In this document: in pieces, positions 59,008 through 64,000 of the stretch
How positions within the stretch are numbered: the first letter of the stretch is position 1
Layout of the letters: each line of letters begins with the position of its first letter
Assembly: GCF_002797595.1 (NCBI RefSeq)
Contig: NZ_PGFE01000001.1
Coordinates: 1,054,001 to 1,118,000 of the forward strand
Direction of reading: 5' to 3'
Source: Sediminihabitans luteus
GTDB lineage: Bacteria > Actinomycetota > Actinomycetes > Actinomycetales > Cellulomonadaceae
Length of the DNA stretch: 64,000 bases
Translations under genes and position numbers: made by a program
The notes under the pieces: generated by a model
Database searches by the model: none
What the model was told of the DNA's origin: nothing
What the model saw: the letters and a program-made list of their open reading frames with translations, nothing else

Positions 59008-60486
59008 TCAGTCGGGCAGCGCGACCGCGACGTACTTGGTCGACAGGTACTCCTCGATCCCCTCGACGCCACCCTCGCGCCCGTACCCGCTCGCCTTGAC
59101 CCCGCCGAACGGCGCCGCCGGGTTCGACACGATGCCCGCGTTGAGCCCGACCATCCCGGTCTCGAGCGCCTCGCTGACCCGGATCGCACGGTCGAGCGAC
59201 CGCGTGAACACGTACGCCGTCAGGCCCAGCTCGGTGTCGTTCGCGGCCCGCACGGCCTCGGCGTCGTCGTCGAACACGGTGATCGGCGCGACGGGCCCGA
59301 ACACCTCCTCGCGCAGGATCCGCGCCTCGCCCGTCACGCCGGTGATCACCGTCGGCCGGTAGAAGTACCCCGGCCCGTCGACCGCCGTGCCGCCCGTGAG
59401 CACGCGCCCGCCGGTCGAGACCGCGTCGTCGACGAGCTCGGCGACCTTGTCGCGCGTCGAGGCGTCCACGAGCGGGCCGACGTCGGTCCCCTCGGCCGTC
59501 CCGTGCCCGAGCGTGAGCGCCGCGAAGCGGTCCGCGAGCCGCGCGGCGAACTCGTCCGCGACGTCGCGGTGCACGTGGAACCGGTTGGCCGCGGTGCACG
59601 CCTCGCCCACGTTGCGCATCTTCGCGAGCATCGCGCCCTCGACCGCGGCGTCGAGGTCCGCGTCGGCGAACACCAGGAACGGCGCGTTGCCGCCGAGCTC
59701 CATCGACACGCGCAGCAGGTTCTGCGCGGCCTTGGCCGCGATGCCCCGGCCCACGTCGGTCGAGCCCGTGAACGAGACCTTGCGCAGCCGGGGGTCGGCG
59801 AGCAGACGGTCGACCACGTCGCCCGTCGAGCGCGTCGTGACGACGTTCAGCACGCCGTCCGGCAGGCCCGCCTCGGCGAGGATCCCCGCGAGCGCGAGCA
59901 TCGACAGCGGCGTCGCCGACGCCGGCTTGACCACCACGGTGCAGCCGGCGGCGAGCGCCGGCCCGATCTTGCGGGTGCCCATCGCGAGCGGGAAGTTCCA
60001 GGGCGTGACGAACAGGCACGGGCCCACGGGCTGCTTCATGGTGAGCAGTCGCGACCCGCCGGCGGGGGCCGTCGACCAGCGTCCCGCGATCCGCACCGCC
60101 TCCTCCGAGAACCACCGGAAGAACTCGGCCGCGTACGCGATCTCGGCGCGCGACTCCGCGAGGGACTTGCCCATCTCGAGCGTCATGATCGTCGCGAGCT
60201 CGTCGGTGCGCTCCACGACCAGCTCGAACGCGCGCCGCAGCACCTCGCCGCGTTCGCGCGGCGGTGTCGCGGCCCACTCGGCCTGGGTGGCCACGGCCGC
60301 GTCGAGCGCGGTGACGGCGTCCGCCACCGTGGCGTCGGGGACGCGCGCGAGCTCGTTGCCGTTCGCCGGGTCGGTCACGGCGAACGTGCCCCCGCCCGTG
60401 GCGTCGCGCCACCGCCCGCCGATCCACAGCTGCGTGGGGACGGCGGGGAGCGTGGCCTGGGCTGCGGTGCGGATCTCGGTGCTCAT
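59008..60486 (-). CDS. gabD: NAD(P)-dependent succinate-semialdehyde dehydrogenase
   Basis: 492 residues of the aldehyde dehydrogenase superfamily. The catalytic cysteine is in VGEACTAANRF, the general base is in VSMELGGNAPF, and the coenzyme loop is FTGSTDVGRGIAAKA. The MKQPVGPCLFVTPWNFP and ending AAPFGGVKASGYGREGG blocks are GabD-like. It oxidises succinate semialdehyde to succinate (4-aminobutyrate or polyamine catabolism). ATG at 60486 begins MSTEIRTAAQ. No gabT is adjacent, so the substrate assignment rests on family resemblance. Confidence 0.88.
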   Translation of the reverse strand: MSTEIRTAAQATLPAVPTQLWIGGRWRDATGGGTFAVTDPANGNELARVPDATVADAVTALDAAVATQAEWAATPPRERGEVLRRAFELVVERTDELATIMTLEMGKSLAESRAEIAYAAEFFRWFSEEAVRIAGRWSTAPAGGSRLLTMKQPVGPCLFVTPWNFPLAMGTRKIGPALAAGCTVVVKPASATPLSMLALAGILAEAGLPDGVLNVVTTRSTGDVVDRLLADPRLRKVSFTGSTDVGRGIAAKAAQNLLRVSMELGGNAPFLVFADADLDAAVEGAMLAKMRNVGEACTAANRFHVHRDVADEFAARLADRFAALTLGHGTAEGTDVGPLVDASTRDKVAELVDDAVSTGGRVLTGGTAVDGPGYFYRPTVITGVTGEARILREEVFGPVAPITVFDDDAEAVRAANDTELGLTAYVFTRSLDRAIRVSEALETGMVGLNAGIVSNPAAPFGGVKASGYGREGGVEGIEEYLSTKYVAVALPD

Positions 60487-60561
60487 GCGCCCACTGTCAC
60501 CACGTGCGCAGCGGCACGCAAGATCTCCCCTGCCCGTCCGGCGCGCGGGGACGCCCCGCAG

Positions 60562-60573
60562 TACGGTCGTGCC
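60562..60573 (+). promoter_or_regulatory. Leaderless promoter of the double-VOC gene
   Basis: TACGGT (60562-60567), 6 bases, ATG at 60574. Confidence 0.6.
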
Positions 60574-61347
60574 ATGGCTGCCCGTGCGAACGTGCCCCTC
60601 GGTGCCCCCTGCTGGAACGACCTGGGCACGGACGACCTGCCCGCGAGCGTCGCGTTCTACACCGCGGTGCTCGGCTGGGAGCACCACGACTACGGCGCGG
60701 AGTTCGGCCACTACGGCGCGTTCACGCTCGACGGCAAGGTCGTCGCCGGCGTCGGGCCCAACCCGGGCACCGCGCCGTCCGCGTGGCAGGTCTACCTCAA
60801 GGTGTCGGACGCCGCAGCGACCCTGGACCGTGCCGTGGCCTCCGGAGGCACCGCGCTCGTGCCCGTCATGGAGATCCCCGGGCAGGGCGTCATGGCGTTC
60901 GTCGCCGACCCGGGCGGCGCCGCGGTCGGGCTGTGGGAGGCGCGGGGGCACGACGGGTTCCAGGTCGCCGAGGAGCCAGGCGCCCCGACGTGGCACGAGC
61001 TGCTCACGCGCGACTACCGCGCGGCGCTCGACTTCTACCAGGACGTCTTCGGCTGGCAGATCGAGGTGCAGGGCGACACGAACGACTTCCGCTACGCGGT
61101 GCAGACGGCCGACGACGCGCAGTGGGCGGGCGTCATGGACGCCTCCGCGTGGCTGCCCGAGGCGATGCCCGCGCACTGGGGCGTGTACGTCGAGGTCACC
61201 GACGCCGACGAGACCGCCGCGCTCGCGACCGCGCACGGCGGGAGCGTCGAGCAGGGACCCGAGGACACGCCCTACGGGCGGCTCGCGACGCTCGTCGACC
61301 CGTTCGGGGCACGGTTCAAGGTCATGGCGCGGCCCGAGCCCGCGTGA
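60574..61347 (+). CDS. Protein with two VOC domains
   Basis: 257 residues, two vicinal-oxygen-chelate modules: residues 1-130 (PCWNDLGTDDLPASVAFYTAVLGWE ... FVADPGGAAVGLWEARG) and 135-257 (PTWHELLTRDYRAALDFYQDVFGWQ ... TLVDPFGARFKVMARPEP). This is the 27-kDa antigen/Cfp30B-type layout common in actinobacteria. The substrate is unknown. The start is set by a leaderless promoter 6 bases upstream. It is convergent with ppc over a shared terminator hairpin. Confidence 0.88.
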   Translation: MAARANVPLGAPCWNDLGTDDLPASVAFYTAVLGWEHHDYGAEFGHYGAFTLDGKVVAGVGPNPGTAPSAWQVYLKVSDAAATLDRAVASGGTALVPVMEIPGQGVMAFVADPGGAAVGLWEARGHDGFQVAEEPGAPTWHELLTRDYRAALDFYQDVFGWQIEVQGDTNDFRYAVQTADDAQWAGVMDASAWLPEAMPAHWGVYVEVTDADETAALATAHGGSVEQGPEDTPYGRLATLVDPFGARFKVMARPEPA

Positions 61348-61348
61348 C

Positions 61349-61393
61349 GCACGCGAGCGGCGGCCGAGGAACCCTCGACCGCCGCTCGCGTGC
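61349..61393. terminator. Bidirectional terminator between VOC and ppc genes
   Basis: Fifteen-base perfect arms GCACGCGAGCGGCGG (61349-61363) and complement (61379-61393); the loop has an additional CGAGG/CTCG mini-stem. It sits between convergent genes and has no T-run. Confidence 0.8.
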
Positions 61394-61421
61394 TCGTCCG
61401 GGATCACCCCGGGGGGTGGCG

Positions 61422-64000
61422 TCACCCGGTGTTCTGCAGGCCCGCCGACACGCCGTTCACGGTGAGCAGCAGCAGGTGCCGCAGCTCGTCGGTCGTCGCG
61501 GGGCTCACGCCGTTCTCGCCGGTCTCGATCTCGCCGTGGCGCAGGCCGCGCAGCGCGCGCACCTGGATGAGCGAGAGCGCGTCGACGTAGGGCGAGCGCA
61601 GCTGCACGGCCCGGCCGAGCACGCGGCGACCCGAGAGCGGCCACGCGTTGCCCGTGACCTTCAGGACCCACTCGCGCGTGAGGCGGAGCTCGGTGAGCAC
61701 CATCTCGGCGAGGTCGTCGCGGTCGCCGAGCGCGAGGTACTGCTGCGCGATGCGCTCGTCGGTCTTGGCGAGGGACATCTCGACGTTGTCGAGCAGCGTC
61801 GAGAACAGCGGCCACTCGCGGTTCGCCTGCTGGAGCAGCTCGAGGTCGCCGAACTCCTTGAGCGCGGTGCCCAGGCCGTACCAGCCGGCGAGGTTGATGC
61901 GCGCCTGCGACCACGAGAACACCCACGGGATCGCGCGCAGGTCGTCGAGCGAGTTGACCGAGAGGCCACGCTTGGCGGGGCGCGAGCCGATCGGCAGCAG
62001 GCCGACCTCCTCGAGCGGCGTGACCTCGGCGAACCACTGCGGGAACCCCTCGGCCTTGACGAGCTCGTGGAACCGCGCGCGCGACGTCCGGTCGAGCTCG
62101 GCGGCCAGCGCGGTGAACCGCTCGGTCGCCTCGGCGTTGCGCTTCTCGACCGACGGGGCCGACGCGAGCAGGGTCGCCGCGGCGACCTGCTCGATGTGGC
62201 GCTCCGCGATGACCGGGTCGCCGTAGCGGGCCAGGATGACCTCGCCCTGCTCGGTCAGCTTGAAGCGCCCGTCGACCGAGCCCGGGGGCTGCGCGAGCAC
62301 CGCACGGTTGGCGGGGCCGCCGCCACGGCCGAGCGAGCCGCCGCGGCCGTGGAACAGCGTGAGGGTGATGTCGTTGCGCTCGGCCCACTCGGCGATCCGG
62401 CGCTGCGCGGAGTGCAGCGCGAGGGTCGCGGCGACCGGGCCGACGTCCTTGGACGAGTCCGAGTAGCCGAGCATGACCTCGACGCGGCGGCCCGTCTCGG
62501 CCAGACGCTTGCGCACCTGCGGGAGCGTGAGCATCGACTCGAGGATCGGGATGCTGTTCTCGAGGTCGTCGAACGTCTCGAACAGCGGGATCGCGTCGAT
62601 GACGGGCGCCTCAGCCGGGTCCGGGAACGCGTACTCGGCGAGCTGGTACACCGCAGCCATGTGCTCGGGCGCCTGCGTGAACGACACGATGTAGCGGCGC
62701 GCGGCCTTGACGCCGTAGCGCTGCTGGATCGAGCCGATCGCACGGTAGGTGTCGAGCACCTCGCGCGTGCGGTCCTCGAGGTCGCCGTGGACGCCGTTCT
62801 TCTCGAGGTCGGCCAGGGCCGCGGCGTGCACCTGCGAGTGCTGACGCACCTCGAGCTCGGCGGTGTGGAACCCGAACGTCTCGACCTGCCAGACGAGCTG
62901 CTGCAGGTCGCCGTACGCGGAGCGCGCCGCACCGGCAGCCACGAGCGACTGCTGCACGATCGCGAGGTCGGCCTCGAGCTGCTCGGGGCCCGCGTAGGCG
63001 AGGTCGGCGTCACGAGCCCGGGTCGCGGCGATGCGCGAGACCACGAACAGCAGTGCGGCGCGGTGCGGCTCGCGGGGCGACTCGGCGTCCGCCTTCTCGG
63101 ACAGCTCGGCCGAGAGCTGACGCTGACGCTGGCGCAGCGCGAGCAGGTCCTCGGACGGCGGGGTGCCCTCCTCGTCGAGCGTGAGCTTGCGCGCGACGCG
63201 CCGGCCCTCGCTCTCGAGCGCGGTCAGCGCGTGCTCGGACGCGAGCGCCGCGGCGGCCCGGGTGACCTCGGCGGTCACGTTCGGGTTGCCGTCGCGGTCG
63301 CCGCCGATCCAGCTGCCGAGGCTCACGAACGGGCGGGCGAGCGGCTCCTCGCGGCCCGCGCCCTCGCCGAGCAGGAAGTCGTCGAGGCGGCGGTACACCT
63401 GGGGGAACGTGTCGAACATGGTCGCGTCGAACACGCCGAGCGCGGTCTTGACCTCGTCGAGCACGGTCGGCTTGGCGGCCCGGATGGGCGACGTGCGCCA
63501 CATGATGTCGATCTCGGCGACGAGCGCGCGGTCGTTCTCGGCGAGCGACGCGCCCCCGAGGTTGAGCGAGTCGCGCTCGTTGAGCAGCACCGAGATGCGG
63601 CGCACGGTGCCCGAGACGGCGCGGCGGCGCGCCTCGGTCGGGTGCGCGGTCAGCACGGGGCGGAACTCGAGGGCGCGCACGCGGCGCAGGGCCTCCTCGC
63701 GGCCGACCTCCTGCGCGAGCTGCTCGAACGCCTGCGGCAGCGAGCCGTCGCTCGTCGCGGCGCCCGCGGTCTCGGCCGACTCGCGCTCGCGGAGCACCCT
63801 CACGCGGTTGTACTCCTCGGCGAGGTTGGCGAGGTGGAAGTAGCAGGTGAACGCGCGGGCGACCTGCTCGGCGCGCTCGAGCGTGAAGCCCTTGACGACG
63901 GCCTCGGCCGCGGCGAACGACTCCCCGTCGGTGCCGCGCTCGTCGTAGGCGGCGATCACGAGCTCGCGCAGGCGCTCGACGTCGTCGAGCAGGTCCTGCC
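61422..64000 (-). CDS. ppc: Phosphoenolpyruvate carboxylase (5' end outside window)
   Basis: At least 859 residues are present; the N-terminus is beyond the right edge, with QDLLDDVERLRELV as the first visible residues. Catalytic motifs are RPVLTAHPTEARRRAV (catalytic His), GSWIGGDRDGNPNVTAEVT, and FHGRGGSLGRGGGPANRAVLAQPPGSV; the C-terminus ends in LQNTG, the usual PEPC end. It carboxylates phosphoenolpyruvate to oxaloacetate, an anaplerotic reaction. No anomaly is visible in the present part. Confidence 0.96.
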   Translation of the reverse strand, partial: QDLLDDVERLRELVIAAYDERGTDGESFAAAEAVVKGFTLERAEQVARAFTCYFHLANLAEEYNRVRVLRERESAETAGAATSDGSLPQAFEQLAQEVGREEALRRVRALEFRPVLTAHPTEARRRAVSGTVRRISVLLNERDSLNLGGASLAENDRALVAEIDIMWRTSPIRAAKPTVLDEVKTALGVFDATMFDTFPQVYRRLDDFLLGEGAGREEPLARPFVSLGSWIGGDRDGNPNVTAEVTRAAAALASEHALTALESEGRRVARKLTLDEEGTPPSEDLLALRQRQRQLSAELSEKADAESPREPHRAALLFVVSRIAATRARDADLAYAGPEQLEADLAIVQQSLVAAGAARSAYGDLQQLVWQVETFGFHTAELEVRQHSQVHAAALADLEKNGVHGDLEDRTREVLDTYRAIGSIQQRYGVKAARRYIVSFTQAPEHMAAVYQLAEYAFPDPAEAPVIDAIPLFETFDDLENSIPILESMLTLPQVRKRLAETGRRVEVMLGYSDSSKDVGPVAATLALHSAQRRIAEWAERNDITLTLFHGRGGSLGRGGGPANRAVLAQPPGSVDGRFKLTEQGEVILARYGDPVIAERHIEQVAAATLLASAPSVEKRNAEATERFTALAAELDRTSRARFHELVKAEGFPQWFAEVTPLEEVGLLPIGSRPAKRGLSVNSLDDLRAIPWVFSWSQARINLAGWYGLGTALKEFGDLELLQQANREWPLFSTLLDNVEMSLAKTDERIAQQYLALGDRDDLAEMVLTELRLTREWVLKVTGNAWPLSGRRVLGRAVQLRSPYVDALSLIQVRALRGLRHGEIETGENGVSPATTDELRHLLLLTVNGVSAGLQNTG

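Noticed and set aside
1-64000. tRNA, rRNA, insertion sequence or prophage genes
   Set aside because: I looked through the gaps and found no cloverleaf-like sequence, transposase, integrase or phage structural motif. An automated scan could still find a divergent tRNA.

Overview
The window is chromosomal DNA of a very GC-rich actinobacterium. Reasons: strong third-position GC bias, frequent GTG starts, many leaderless promoters (TAnnnT about 6-7 nt before the start codon), a NarL/DesK-type two-component pair, CsoR/CopZ/CopA, and a coproporphyrin-type haem cluster. The gene content would fit Cellulomonadaceae or other Micrococcales, but this is inference; there is no rRNA or other marker. I see no tRNA, rRNA, CRISPR, IS element or prophage.

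Layout. 1-9.3 kb: haem/tetrapyrrole cluster. hemA (leftward, cut by the window edge) is divergent from hemE-hemY; a leftward membrane-protein gene then interrupts; hemC-hemD-hemB-hemL follow with start/stop overlaps. 9.4-10.8 kb: two unknown genes. 10.9-15 kb: histidine kinase, response regulator and an MMPL exporter. 15-20.5 kb: HdeD-like protein, a CopZ paralogue that lost its metal site, then the copper module csoR-copZ-copA with two CsoR boxes over the promoter. 20.6-23.4 kb: leftward four-gene operon (membrane protein, winged-helix regulator, ABC ATPase, ABC permease). 23.6-31.9 kb: GDPD phosphodiesterase, repeat-rich membrane protein, CPBP protease, HdeD-like protein, a large flippase-like protein with a kinase-like middle, and an MDR oxidoreductase. 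32-34.4 kb: HU, CopC with a membrane partner, and a lipoprotein. 34.5-39.7 kb: amidohydrolase, dicarboxylate/amino-acid symporter with an upstream Cys-containing leader peptide, and a MecA-like penicillin-binding lipoprotein. 39.8-47.9 kb: MalY/PatB C-S lyase, a luciferase-like/hemerythrin fusion, a polyamine-type operon (speD-DUF4178-DUF350-membrane SpeE) and a Ktr potassium system. 48-55.7 kb: GAF-PP2C-HATPase phosphatase, ECF sigma factor, universal stress protein, paired fluoride channels, VOC protein and stand-alone 5'-3' exonuclease. 55.7-59 kb: a rearranged stretch with a uridine-kinase-like gene whose 3' end is made of MFS-gene debris, a frameshifted Phd antitoxin, an MFS exporter and a VapBC-type toxin-antitoxin pair. 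59-64 kb: succinate-semialdehyde dehydrogenase, double-VOC protein, and phosphoenolpyruvate carboxylase (cut by the right edge).

Beyond the genes, the intergenic DNA carries a repeated family of long palindromes (20.5, 33.9, 35.8 and 37.4 kb) and three separate tandem-repeat blocks (24.4, 30.7 and 35.8 kb) at gene 3' ends. Most are in terminator-like positions; one palindrome lies between the Cys leader peptide and its symporter, where it could act in attenuation.
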